Source: Cryptomeria japonica (Eukaryota > Streptophyta > Pinopsida > Cupressales > Cupressaceae). From it: a DNA stretch of 64,000 nt. A program made the position numbers and the translations under genes. The notes below the pieces were generated by a model. It saw nothing but the letters and a program-made list of their open reading frames with translations. It was not told where the DNA came from and made no database searches. Positions 46,710 to 56,966 of this stretch are shown here, piece by piece; positions within the stretch are counted from its first letter, which is position 1, and each line of letters opens with the position of its first letter. The DNA is taken from assembly GCF_030272615.1 (NCBI RefSeq), contig NC_081410.1, positions 222,445,415-222,509,414 of the forward strand, in the 5' to 3' direction.

Positions 46710-47579
46710 TCATGTGAGAAAAAAGTCCCCCCCATATGAGAGAAGAAGAGAAGCTAGGAAGCCCCCCCTCAATGTGGAATCTGCACCAATGATAGAAGCT
46801 CGATGTATGAAGAAACTGCTCCACGAACGTCGAACAACATTCCTCCCCTTAGGAAGAAACAAAACCAAAGGTGTATCCATGAAGTCTCCACAATCATGAA
46901 GGGAAGATGTATGAAGAAAACTCATGATGAAAGGAATCTCTGTAAACTGCTCAAGTGTCCCCATGTCGATGCTGAAAGATACCCCCTCCAAAGGTGGTAA
47001 ATTGTGCCACACTGCTGAAAAAGGCACTCCAAGATCTAGTGGAGATCGATGTAGAACATGTCCCAAAGACTCACATGTCTCCTCAAAAAATAAAGAGACC
47101 TCCTCCAACTGCTGTACATAAGTATCCACAATCATGTCAACCTCGAAAGAATGATCATGTAGAGATAGAACAAGAGGGTCAGAGTGTTCCCTCACAACAA
47201 TCGAAGAAGGACCACCTTCATCAAAGAGAAGATGAATGTCATCAATGATGTCTCCCAAATCTGCAATGTAGGATTCCATAAATAAACCTGCAATGTCTGT
47301 CAAGTAATCATCCCATGAATCTGAAGTTGGAAGACAATGAATATCCTGCTGCACTGAATCACATGAAGGCAAAACTGTCGCACTATCTGCATCATCAAGT
47401 ACAATAGGTGATGTGATATCAATATGAGGAGATAAAATACAAGGCTCAAGAATGGGGTCACATGTGAGAATCCCCATGTTCAAGTGTCCAAAGTTCTCCT
47501 CAAAAACTGAACCATCACAAGAAGTGTGATCATCATGTGTAGAATCATCAAATGTGAAATTATCATCATCAACAAAATC
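46710..47579 (-). CDS. Unknown acidic protein in place of integrase-RT-RNase H
   Basis: An open frame of about 290 codons without a stop; the first Met (MNMGILTCDP) at 47483 gives 257 aa. It is in the same frame as the upstream GAG-protease and follows it after a single TAA. The composition is rich in Asp, Glu, Leu and Ser, with a basic stretch near the C-terminus (LPKGRNVVRRSW). Segments such as WDDYLTDIAGLFMESYI and VQQLEEVSLFFEE suggest helices. I see no integrase, RT or RNase H motif, no zinc finger and no signal peptide. Its openness, in an element whose gag already has stops and a frameshift, hints at a conserved role, but a recent insertion would also look open. Function unknown. Confidence 0.6.
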   Translation of the reverse strand, partial: DFVDDDNFTFDDSTHDDHTSCDGSVFEENFGHLNMGILTCDPILEPCILSPHIDITSPIVLDDADSATVLPSCDSVQQDIHCLPTSDSWDDYLTDIAGLFMESYIADLGDIIDDIHLLFDEGGPSSIVVREHSDPLVLSLHDHSFEVDMIVDTYVQQLEEVSLFFEETCESLGHVLHRSPLDLGVPFSAVWHNLPPLEGVSFSIDMGTLEQFTEIPFIMSFLHTSSLHDCGDFMDTPLVLFLPKGRNVVRRSWSSFFIHRASIIGADSTLRGGFLASLLLSYGGDFFLT

Positions 47580-48683
47580 TTAAAAGGAGTATAACCGAGA
47601 TGCATGATCAACCACCTCAGTCGCAATGATAGCTCTAGTCTCCAAGTCTCTAATGAAAACTGACTCAGGTGTGAACTCCACAACTCTCTTAGTTGCGCCA
47701 TGTGTGATTTGATAGATAGAAAGGAGATTGTTTGTCAAGTGGGGTACACACAACACATCATTGAAGGAGTTATCCCCAATGTCAATAGATCCTTTCCCAA
47801 TCACATCCATGTATGTATGATTGCCCATCAAAATCTGTGGCATGGTGTAGGGCTCAAATGTAGAGAACATAGACTACGAAGATGCCATATGATGAAAAGC
47901 CCCTGAATCTAGAAGCCATCTTTTTGAATCATGACTAATAGTAGCACATAGAGCTTTTCCTTTTCTTGTTCCAAAAGAGTGAGTCTTCCCACTTGTAGAA
48001 GCCATGAATGCTTGCCCTTTTCCTTTTGAATGTGAGGAAGTGGAAGTTGATGAATCATCCTTCTTGTAGACATTAGACAAATCAATGTTATTCTTTTTGA
48101 GGATATGTGTGAGCTCATCAATCTTCTTAGAATGACAACGACACTCCTCATGAGCAACCTTTTTACAATAGGCACAAGTAGGTCTCTCCTTCTTTGGTGA
48201 ATTATCCCTCTTGGAAGAGGATGAATCTCCTTGTTGTGGAGAAGATGGTGCTTTGTCCTTAGGCTTTGATTGCCATTTCTTCTTGTTTTAGTTGTCCTTT
48301 CCTTGATTTCCTTTGTTCCCTTGATTTGCCACTAATGCTTGAGACTTAGAAGCCTTAAGAATGCCCATGCTTATCAACTTAGTTTGTTCCATCATCAACA
48401 TTTCATTGAAAGCATCAAAAGTAGGCATTGTGTAGCTTGAACCCATTGTCATCCTATGGGTTTGGAAACTAGAAACAAATGATGCATATTCTTGTGGAAG
48501 ATTGCCTATCAAGTTGAATATCAATTGAGTATCCTTCTTGTCAATGCCACAATCTTTGAGTTGTGCCCTCAACTCATTTGCCTTAGTGACATAATCTTGT
48601 ATAGTATCAGAGTTCTTGGGATCTAACATGGTGAGATCACTATCAATTTGATATCCCCTAATCTCATCAACTTGACCATACAA
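47580..48683 (-). pseudogene. copia GAG C-terminal part, zinc knuckle and aspartic protease
   Basis: One frame with stops at two places (after GNQGKDN near 48286, and TAG after HHMASS near 47871). GAG (UBN2 type) has LMMEQTKLISMGILK and FDAFNEMLMM near 48350-48420. The nucleic-acid-binding CCHC knuckle is CAYCKKVAHEECRC near 48160 (Cys-x2-Cys-x4-His-x4-Cys complete). The protease active site is LLDSGAFHHM near 47900, with the Asp-Ser-Gly kept. A post-protease block (VLCVPHLTNNLLSI) follows near 47745. GAG would form the virus-like particle and protease would cut it. Confidence 0.85.
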
Positions 48684-48958
48684 GTCTTGAAACTTTTTCC
48701 AATCATCCTTGATTAGAGTACACTTCTCAATATGAAAAATGAGATCCTTTGAACATACTTTCTTAAGGTACCAATTGCCATGATATTTTTAGTGAGCCAA
48801 TCCAAGTGACCAACTAGATCAACCGTAGGATCAACGGGAGCAACAATAGTTCCATCAATGTAATGAGTGAGTCCTTTTTCCATAAGTTTACTCCATGCAT
48901 CAATTTTCCAAGTAGCATAATTATGAGGAGTTAATAGAGGAAACTTAGAAGAACTCAT
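48684..48958 (-). pseudogene. copia GAG N-terminal part, frameshifted
   Basis: It starts MSSSKFPLLTPHNYATWK at 48958, the usual copia GAG start (a short N-terminus, then NYxxWK). The frame is lost near 48745: the codons for FHIEKC-type sequence continue in the next frame, so a single-base deletion separates it from the rest of GAG. Confidence 0.8.
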
Positions 48959-50418
48959 AGTAGAAGAAAGGAAGGAACACAAGAGCACAAAAGCACAAGA
49001 TACACCCCCCCAAATTCACTCAATCAAAGTACCCCCCCCTAAAATGATGATTTTGGCACTTTATATGTAGTGCGTGTACAATAGGCCACTTGCAAACAAT
49101 GGAAAGGTGGAATTCTGATTTTGTTTTACAACTATCCCAATAGGCTGAGAACTTCAAAGCAAAAGATCAAAAAGATAGATCTATGCAATACAAATGCCAA
49201 ATTGGCCAAATAAGACCATATGATGAAAGTATAATTTATACCCACAATTTCTACAAAATGATAGCATATTCTGAGAGTAGACAAAAAATAATGCACTTTA
49301 AAAACAAACGGCACTTGAAAAGGAGTTTGTATGAGCCCGAGCGGAGACCTGGAAGTTGCAGAAATGGGGATTGGACAGGTACAGTCACTAAAAACTGAGA
49401 ATTATGAAAAATATGTCCATCAAAATCAGAAAATAATTCCACCACATGAAAATACATGAAATTCTAGCCCATTTCAAAAAAAATTGCACCAAAAAAGGAG
49501 CAAAAATGAGCAAGATATGGCCATTTGAAGTTGAACTGCAAAATCAAAAAGCTCAATGAGAGGGGCCTGCAATTTTTTTTGAAGAAATGATGACGTTAGA
49601 AAACTGCGGGGTTAAATTTGATGGCCATATGACTGTCGCCAAAAATTCACATCTGACTCGACGCTGATGTGGCGCGATCTGGTTGGCCGAAAAAAAAATG
49701 ACTGCGCTGATGATGAGTTCGAATGATGTGGCCACGAGCTAGTGACCTCCTGCCACATGGTGGGTGTGGATTCCCTAGAGTCCTGCTGACGAGGCCGGCT
49801 GTCTGCATGGTGGATGCCAGCGGGAGGAGGGCCTGCCGGAGGCCCGGTGGGTGTTTGCCAGCGAGAGGCTGCCGGAGGGAGGGTTTGCTGCCGGTGGGAG
49901 TCGACAGCAGGGAGGGATGCGTGGGCGGCAGTGCGGGCGGTGGTGGGGTGGGCAGTCTATGTGGGCGGCGGCGGTGCGGCCTGCTAGGCGGGGCGACGAC
50001 GTGGCTGCGTGCGGACAGGGAGGCCACCGGGAGCGCTGTGGGCTGCCGGGGGGGGGCGGCGGCGGCGGTAGCTATAGGGTGGCACGGCGGGGAAGAGCTG
50101 CCGGGACCTGCAGGGGTTGGGGGGGTCTTCGGACCCCCAATATATATATATATATATACATATATTTTTTTTTGACGAAATTTTTTTTCAGAAAAAACTA
50201 ATTTTTTAAAAAAATTCGTACAATAATAGCAAAATTGGCAAAAAAAAATTTCTCACCAAAATAGGCCGACTTTATAACCAAAATTCATGGAAACGGCCTT
50301 CTGGACGCAATGGCGGGGTCAGATCTGGTCTAGGACGCCTCCAAAAGATGCTGCTCCTCAGATCTTCCTCTTGACGTCGCAATAATGCCTCTTCAAGACG
50401 AATCAATGACGCTCTAAT
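48959..50418 (-). other. 5' leader of the young copia element, with GC-rich segment
   Basis: 1.46 kb between primer-binding site and GAG start. 49660-50130 is strongly GC-rich, with GGCGGCGGCGG and CCGG-rich runs, and is followed by a TA microsatellite (about 50141-50158) and poly-T. The open frames of up to 150 codons on both strands in the GC-rich part are composition artefacts. Possibly a packaging/dimerisation leader (inference). Confidence 0.6.
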
Positions 50419-50431
50419 GGCTCTGATACCA
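50419..50431 (-). other. Primer-binding site (initiator tRNA-Met)
   Basis: The minus strand reads TGGTATCAGAGCC directly after the 5' LTR; this complements the 3' end of plant initiator tRNA-Met and is the standard copia PBS. Confidence 0.95.
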
Positions 50432-50880
50432 TGTGAGATTTTGCCAAGATCAAGAGCTTAATGAAAAGTACAATAGAGACAAAATATAGGACAAGAATAA
50501 ACTTTATTCTCACCAATAGAAAATGATCAATAAAATCAATTACATACAATGTAGATGAGCCTGCTTATATAGGCAAGGCTTATGGATATGTGAGCACACA
50601 AACATGACATGTGGCTCAATAAGAAACAAGGGTAGGTAGGAAATAGGTGTGGGTAGGTAGGAGAAATAATATAATAATCCACATGAGGTGGATCACCCAC
50701 TGAATGTGGAGTGTAACAACAAGATCAACACCATAAAAGGTGGAAATTCTCCTACACACACTATCCCAATGTGGCACAAACACCCAAGTGTCTCATACAC
50801 ACACTACTATGAAATGCATTTCCTAGGTAAACTTAAGTAAGTGTAATAATATCCAAGATGAATAATTATTTACACCAACA
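50432..50880 (-). repeat. 5' LTR of the young copia element
   Basis: 449 bp with TGTTGG..CTCACA ends on the minus strand, nearly identical to 46015-46459. It carries the promoter for the element RNA. Confidence 0.95.
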
Positions 50881-50885
50881 ATCAT

Positions 50886-51790
50886 GAACAGAGAAAATAA
50901 CATCTCCTCATGTCTGGTTATAGTTCCGGTTAAGCACACAATCTGATCTACTTTGCCACACTTCTTCACACTTCTGAAAGATCAAAACACTTTTTTGCAC
51001 ACTTATTTGATCCCACACATTCAGATACAACTCTCATATGATTGTTACATATATTTACACAAATCATCAACCTATATTTCAAGGTCGGCTCAACACTCAT
51101 CACAAATTATAAAGCTATAACCATACACGCTACAACATAACATGCAGACCAAAACAATGATGGCTAAGACATAGTATGGACCTAAATCAACACCTCAAAC
51201 ATGAAACACTTCCAAGAATTATGCCTCAAACACCCACAACATGCTACAATCATCATGTCAGCCAAGAACATCACATAACATGAACATATCGAGGAATTCA
51301 TCAATAACGAGTACAACAATCAATGCAGACCATCAACATGGATAGAACATGATCTAGAAACATCCACAAGCATCATGAATTACCACAACAATAACCGCAA
51401 CATCACCACTTACTAGAATCTCCATCATCATTATACCGAACCTCAAGAACACTCACTAAAATGATTATCAAACTGAAAGATTCAATTGCGGACCTCCAAA
51501 TCATGAACCATATGAATTAAGGACACATATAAACGTCTCAAACACTCTGCTAAATCCGCAAACCAAGATATTGCAACACAAAGAAAAATCTAGAACACTG
51601 AACAACACTGATCAATATAAAAACCAATCGTAATACCAGATCTCATAACTCGATCAAGTCACCATGCGAACCTCTAAAACTTTAGTTGAATCAACTAGAT
51701 ATACTTATCTCAAAACCCTTTAATCTACAACAACTCATCTACAACACACTAGCCAAACCAACTCATTTAATCTGACTGCAACATTGGAAC
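50886..51790 (-). repeat. Outer copia-type LTR, U3 part
   Basis: A T/G-rich sequence on the minus strand that continues the outer LTR interrupted at ATCAT. The likely 5' end is TGTTGCAGTCAG near 51783, where the LINE 3' end begins. No coding sequence. Confidence 0.5.
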
Positions 51791-51973
51791 ACACAGAGGA
51801 ATATGTTTTTGATTAAAAAAGCAGTGAGAACAAGGGCACTGACCCTTTACATGGCAGAACTATAAAAAATCATAGTGCAGAAACAACACTATAACAACAA
51901 TTAACAACAACTACCATAAAAAGGAACCAAGTCTTTTTAGCAATAAAAAACAACAACAGGAAAATAAAACAAA

Positions 51974-52874
51974 CTATAGGGGTGCCTTGCGCACCCCAGT
52001 GGCCTCCATAGCACTGCTCCATTCGTTAGACACAAATTTGTAGAGGTCCCTAGCCTCCTGCTTGTCCTCCTCAGTGTCTGCATAGCGTTCCCTCAACAGA
52101 GAGAGGGTGAGTGTGGAGCTGTGTAACACCTACCTATGGAATTTGTTCAGGCCCACAATTTGGGCTTCCCAAGCCTCCATCTTGTTCTTGAGTTGGTTAA
52201 CCTCCTACTTGACAGACTGCAGATCGAGAATAGGGCCGAGGTTTTCAATTCTCTGCATGATGTCCAACACATCCATGCTCAACTTTTCCATTTGTTGCAG
52301 AGTAGGGGCCTCCTGGGGGTTTTAGCAGCCAAGTCATCAATAGTTTCAGTAATCTCTTTGGGCATGCCACTAACAATGGAGTTATCAATATCCTTAACCA
52401 GGTCCATTAGAGGGATAGAATGCATCACCTGTTTAGCCAAGTTTAAATCCGTATCCAAATTTTCGGGATCTAGAGCATTGTTGTTAGGGATTTACACACC
52501 CATAAGATCCACAGTGTCTGTGTTCATAGGGGTTGTATCTTTATCATCAATGAGTTCCTGGGTTTTCCTTTCAGGGGTACTCATGTCAACAACACCAACA
52601 GTGGTCGGGACTATGGGGTCTCTAGTCATATTAACATTGTCAGCATCCCCATCAGGCCCCCCCATAGTTTTAGGGCCCTCCTCATTCTTGTCCCCAATGG
52701 GGTCCTCCTCAGAGTCCAAATTCTCAATAACTGAGGTCTTCTTCTTGCGTCCTTTGGAAGCAAGTCTGGAGGATCTCCTTTTAACCTTCAAATCTGGGGT
52801 CCACCTTCAACACAAAAATTCCATACGAGTGGGTCATTTTTAAAATCATTTGGATTGTTTGGTTCATATCTCAT
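51974..52874 (-). pseudogene. Extra ORF downstream of LINE RNase H (coiled-coil, basic motif)
   Basis: It starts with MRYEPNNPNDFKND at 52874, shifts frame near 52800, then runs VKRRSSRLASKGRKKK, a basic nuclear-localisation-like stretch, followed by an acidic Asp/Glu/Pro-rich segment, a stop near 52493, a helical region (LNLAKQVMHSIPLMDLV, then LQQMEKLSMDVLDIMQRI after a second shift near 52315) and an end at ARDLYKFVSNEWSSAMEATG. Codon composition stays protein-like throughout. The layout (basic, then coiled-coil) resembles LINE ORF1 proteins, yet it lies 3' of RNase H. It may be a third LINE ORF, a captured host gene, or the 5' end of another LINE copy. Confidence 0.45.
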
Positions 52875-53237
52875 TTTGTTGCCCCCATTTCGTCCACCAA
52901 CAAAGCTTCCTTAGTCATGAAACAAAGGAAGTTGCAGAGAATTTTCAAGAAGCAAGCTAGGAAGAGAAAATGGGGAATGTGCGAGCCTAGTGTCAATAAA
53001 TGAGAAATAAAGTTGGGCGCATGGGAAAACAAGAAGTCACTTTTAGTAATGATTTGCTGGTTACGAGGCATTAAGAGCCAACAAATACCAGCGATAGCCA
53101 ACACCAACCAGGCCGGATGAGTCACCACCTCATTAGAAGGGATCTGAGGAATATTCCTAATATTTGAATTATGAGACCACCACCTCCAGACAGTCCCGAG
53201 GGAAGAGAGGAGGGGGAGGGAAGCATTTAGCAGCCAC

Positions 53238-53911
53238 TCAATCATTAGTGGGGATTTTGGATTTCTCTTCCTGGAGGAGGAAGTTAACATGGTCTGGGAG
53301 AGATTTGTGACTCCTCCAACATCTCAGCCCTGAGAGGTTTAGGCCAATGGCTGCCATGGCATTCGCCACACGGTTGCCTTCCCTGTAGATATACATAAAT
53401 TTGAACGAGTCAAGCTTAGAGATGAGCCTCAATGTGTCCCTAATGGTTCCCTCAATTGTCCAATTAAGCTTACTCCTCCCTTTGACAATATTAATGATGA
53501 GCATGGAGTCCCCCTCAATGTCCATAATTCTGATTCCCATGGAGAGGGCAATGCGGATTCCCCAGGCTAAGGCCATTGCTTCAACTTGATTAGAGGAATG
53601 ACCATTTAGGTTGCCCACATAAGTAGCAACAAGGGCCCCCAGATGGGATCTGATCACCCCACCACCACCAGCTAGGCCCCCCTGGCAGCCCCATCAAAAT
53701 TGAGTTCAAAATTTGTAGCCGGGGGGAACCAGATCGTGCATTGTCTTAGAAGTCTCTTAGAGGAGTCAACAAGAGAGAATGAGGGGGGGAGGTTCCAACA
53801 TCTGGCAATTCCCGAGTCCCAGGTAGAGGGGGGCTTGGACACCATTCGAGTTTTAGAAACAAAGATGTTCTCAAGAATCAGATTAAGGAATCGAACAAAC
53901 ACTGTTTCCAT
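53238..53911 (-). pseudogene. LINE RNase H domain
   Basis: This plant-type RNase H (RVT_3) reads NFELNFDGAARGA, then GGVIRSHLGAL after a frame change near 53660, then HSSNQVEAMALAWGIRIAL, IEGDSMLIINIVKG and YREGNRVANAMAAIG. The catalytic Asp, Glu and Asp positions (FDGA, EAMA, EGDS) are visible. Its presence downstream of zf-RVT is typical of RNase H-bearing plant L1 lineages. The last 139 codons to 53238 are open. Confidence 0.85.
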
Positions 53912-53967
53912 AGAGGTCTCTTTGTCTCTGAATATCCTGTCATTCTGTTCCTTCTAGATACACCATC

Positions 53968-56606
53968 TTACATGGGGGGGATATACTTCCACAGTTGTTG
54001 GATACGGGGGTTGGAAGTGGGGCCCTGAAACTCCTGACACAAATTTACCAAATTGTCATTCATTACCCAACTGATATTCAATTTACTATAGACCATCCCC
54101 CAAAGCTCCCGAGTGAAGGCACAATGGAGGAAGAGATGGGCTAGAATTTCTTCATCATCTTTGCAGATGATGCATCTGTTAGGGAAATGAAATCCCCTCT
54201 TGGCCAAGTTGTCTTGGGTCAAAATTTTGTTGAGGAGGGTAGTCCACTTGAAAAAACTGACCTTGGGGAGGAGTTGGGGATTCCAAACCTCTTTCCAGCT
54301 AGAGGAAACAACAAGTTCCCTGAGTAAACTGGTGTAGGCAGTCTTGATAGAAAAGTCTCCAGAGGGGTCCCACTTCCAAATAAGTCTGTCATCCCTAGGG
54401 AACAGGGGGAGGAATATACTAGCCAAAATCTTTTGGAGCTCTCTAGCAGCAAGGAGGAGGAAGGGGAGGTCAGTACAACAGTCCTCTAAGGCCCTCCAAG
54501 TGCAATTGCTGAAGTAGTCACTGACCCTTTCACCAAAGAAGCCTTTAGTGGCATCCTGTAACCATCTCAGGGAGGGGGAAGAAGCGAGGAGTCTCTCCCC
54601 TAACCAAAAATCTTCCCAGAAAAGAATGTTTCTGCCATTTCCTATAATCCACCTCAAACCATGAGATAAAGGGTCTCTGCAGCTCAAGATGTTATTCCAA
54701 ATTTTGGAACCCCTCGGAAGGCCCTCCTCTTTCAGGATAGAGGAAAAATCCGCATTACCTAGGTACTTACCCCTGATGATCCTACTATAATCTGTATCCT
54801 TGTTCAGAATCTTCCAAGCAATTTTAGTCATAAGGGCCTTATTGAATCTTGAGATCTTACGGGTTCCCAAGCCGTCCATAGCCTTGGGAAGACAAAATTT
54901 GTCCCAGCCCACCAAGGCAAGCCTCTTCTTTTCTTCCATTCCCGTCTAGAGGAAAGTCTTTTGGATGTTTTACAGCTTAGCATCCATAGCCGCAAAAATC
55001 TTGAATAGGGAGAGAAAGTACATGGGGATCCCCTGGAGGGAGGAGGAAAGCAGCTGCAACTTCCCAACACTGCTCAAGAATCTACCTTTCCATCCAACCA
55101 GCTTTTTCTGCATTCTTTCAAGGATAGAGATACAAAAGGAATTAGAGACATCCTTAACAGTCAGGGGGAGACCAAGATAGGTGCCAGGGAGGGAGGCCTT
55201 TTGACAACCAAGAATTCTGCAGACTTAATCTTGGAGTTGGGCATTAGTGTGAAAGAAGTAAATGTTGCTCTTTTCATAGTTAATGTGTTGGCCAGAAGCT
55301 ACAGCATAGGCGTTAAGAAAGGATTTCCAAGCCTTAGCTTCCCAAACAGGGGAGACACCAAAAAGGATCATATCATCAACAAACTACTGCAGAACATTGG
55401 GGGGTACCGTAGAGACAGGCTTGATACCCAACAGAGCACCCCTGCAAACCAAAGAGTTCAAGTTAGAGGCCAACACTTTAGCAAGGATGATGAAAAGGTA
55501 AGGGGATAGAGGATCCCCTTGCCGCAACCCTCTGGAGGCCCTGAACTTCTCCAGGGGGTTCCCATTTAGCAGCACAACATAGGTGACAATAGATATGCAT
55601 TCCCCAATAAGTTTGATAAGTTTATCTCCAAACCCCATAGCTCTGAGAACTTTGAAGAGGAAGTTCCAATTGACCCTATCGTAAACCTTGGAGATGTCAA
55701 GCTTGAGAACCATCCCCGCCTGATGACATTTATCCATGGAGTGTATAATCTCATGAGTAGAGATGACCGCATCAAGAATCTGTCGGCTAGGAACGAAACC
55801 CTTTTGGGATGGGCTAATCAAAGGATCCAAAAAATGTTTGAGCCTATTGACAAGAACTTTGCTCAAGATTTTATAAATAGTGTTGCAGAGGCTGATGGGG
55901 CGGAAGTCCTTGAGAGAAGATGCCTCCTGAGTTTTAGGAACAAGAGCAATGAAGGTGTGATTGAGTTTGTTAAGGAGCCTTCCCGATCTGAAAAATCTTT
56001 AGTAGCCAAAACAACATCAGGGCCCACCACATCCCAGAATTCTTGAAAAAACATTGGGGGGAAACCATCAGGACCCGGGGCTTTGAAGGGGCCCATAGAA
56101 AAAACAATAGACTTGACTTCCTCCTCAGAGACAGGGGCCAAGATGAGGTTGTTATCTTCCATTGAGAGGGGTGGTGGGAGGCAGTTAAGAAGATCCTCCC
56201 CAACAGGGGCCCCCGATCATCATCATTCCTAAATAAGGTGGCAAAGTAATTGGTAGTCAAACAACCCAAACTATCAACGCCGTTAACTACCAGATTGTTG
56301 TCATCTATGAGGGAAGAGATGTGGTTTCTACACCCATGGATAGAAGTAGATCTGTGGAAGAAAGAAGTATTTTTATCACCCTCTTTGAGCCATTGAACCC
56401 TGGATTTCTGTTTCCAGTATAGTTCCTCTTTGTAGGAATTTTCCTTCCATTTTCTATGGAGGGTAGCCTCCTCCATATGGGTGGCTTCAAGGGAGTCACC
56501 TTGGTCAATACGCTCTTGTATAGCAGTCAGTTTACTGTTGAGCTCCTTTTTTTGCTTGAAGATATCCCCGAAGATGTATTTGTTCCAATCCCAGACAACA
56601 CATCAT
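53968..56606 (-). pseudogene. LINE ORF2: reverse transcriptase and zf-RVT, broken
   Basis: The non-LTR RT reads AIQERIDQGDS and RVQWLKEGDKNTSFFH near 56370-56520, then APGPDGFPPMFFQEFW near 56045-56095, QKGFVPSRQILDAV near 55780-55815, GLRQGDPLSPYLFI near 55490-55535 and the catalytic box FVDDMILFGVS near 55355-55385 (usual YADD; aspartates kept). The C-terminal part has LPGTYLGLPLT-type sequence near 55160, then the zf-RVT domain with FFKWTTLLNKILTQDNL and CIICKDDEEILAHLFLHC near 54110-54250. Frameshifts lie near 55870, 55385 and 54950. RT would prime on nicked target DNA. Confidence 0.88.
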
Positions 56607-56745
56607 TCCAACAAACTTCTCAACAATATCCAACGATCTCATCCTTTGTCATTGATGGAAACATATGCATGTGAAAAAAAATCAATGCAAAGAAAGAATT
56701 CGACAATCAACAATCTCCCCATAGCTCTCAACAATCTCCCCCTAA
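56607..56745 (-). repeat. Partial 3' LTR and polypurine tract
   Basis: The minus strand reads CTTAGGGGGAGAT then TGTTGAGAGC. A second GGGGAGATTGTTGA copy 23 bases on makes the true LTR start ambiguous. The right-hand remainder of the LTR is missing at the LINE junction. Confidence 0.5.
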
Positions 56746-56966
56746 GATCTAGCACATGATATGGCAGTTTTTCACATGATTATCTCCCCCTTTAACATTA
56801 ATGCAAAAGGCACATATGCAAATCATGATTCTCTCCCCATTAGAACTAACAAATTTGAACATCTGAACAACACTGATTACTCCCCTTGAGTAGCAGCCAC
56901 CACTCATCAATCCAGATCTCAAGATATCTTTGTGAAATCCACCCAACTAATGCAAATCCATGCATC

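Larger units (their letters stand above)
46010..50885 (-). mobile_element. Young complete non-autonomous copia element with 5-bp target duplication
   Basis: The element is 46015-50880 (4866 bp), flanked by ATCAT at 46010-46014 and 50881-50885. Its two LTRs differ at roughly eight bases and one 4-bp indel by my count, making it the youngest insertion here. It has a perfect primer-binding site and polypurine tract on the minus strand. Coding content is GAG, zinc knuckle, protease and a long acidic frame. Integrase, RT and RNase H are absent, so it must use enzymes of another copia element. It sits inside an older LTR. Confidence 0.92.
51791..56606 (-). mobile_element. LINE (L1-type, RNase H-bearing), 5' truncated
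   Basis: Order on the minus strand: RT, zf-RVT, RNase H, an extra ORF, 3' UTR, and an end with CACTGCTTTTTTAATCAAAAAC. The endonuclease and ORF1 are missing because the copia at 56607-61157 cuts it off inside RT (the last LINE codons are WDWNKYIFGDIF). Coding parts have several frameshifts and stops but are much better kept than the copia at 1-4830. Confidence 0.85.

Noticed and set aside
46714-47248. Plus-strand frames of 61-84 codons
   Set aside because: Antisense shadows of the longer acidic minus-strand frame of the copia element.
49647-50201. Frames of 116-150 codons in the copia leader
   Set aside because: GC-rich, low-complexity (Gly/Arg/Pro) sequence open in several frames at once; no motif, and it lies between PBS and GAG.
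52107-52843. Plus-strand 235-codon frame opposite the LINE extra ORF
   Set aside because: It looks long, but the minus strand shows a coherent basic, acidic and coiled-coil protein in LINE orientation, and the plus-strand frame has no gene-like start or motif. Kept in mind as the main alternative if the LINE ORF fails.
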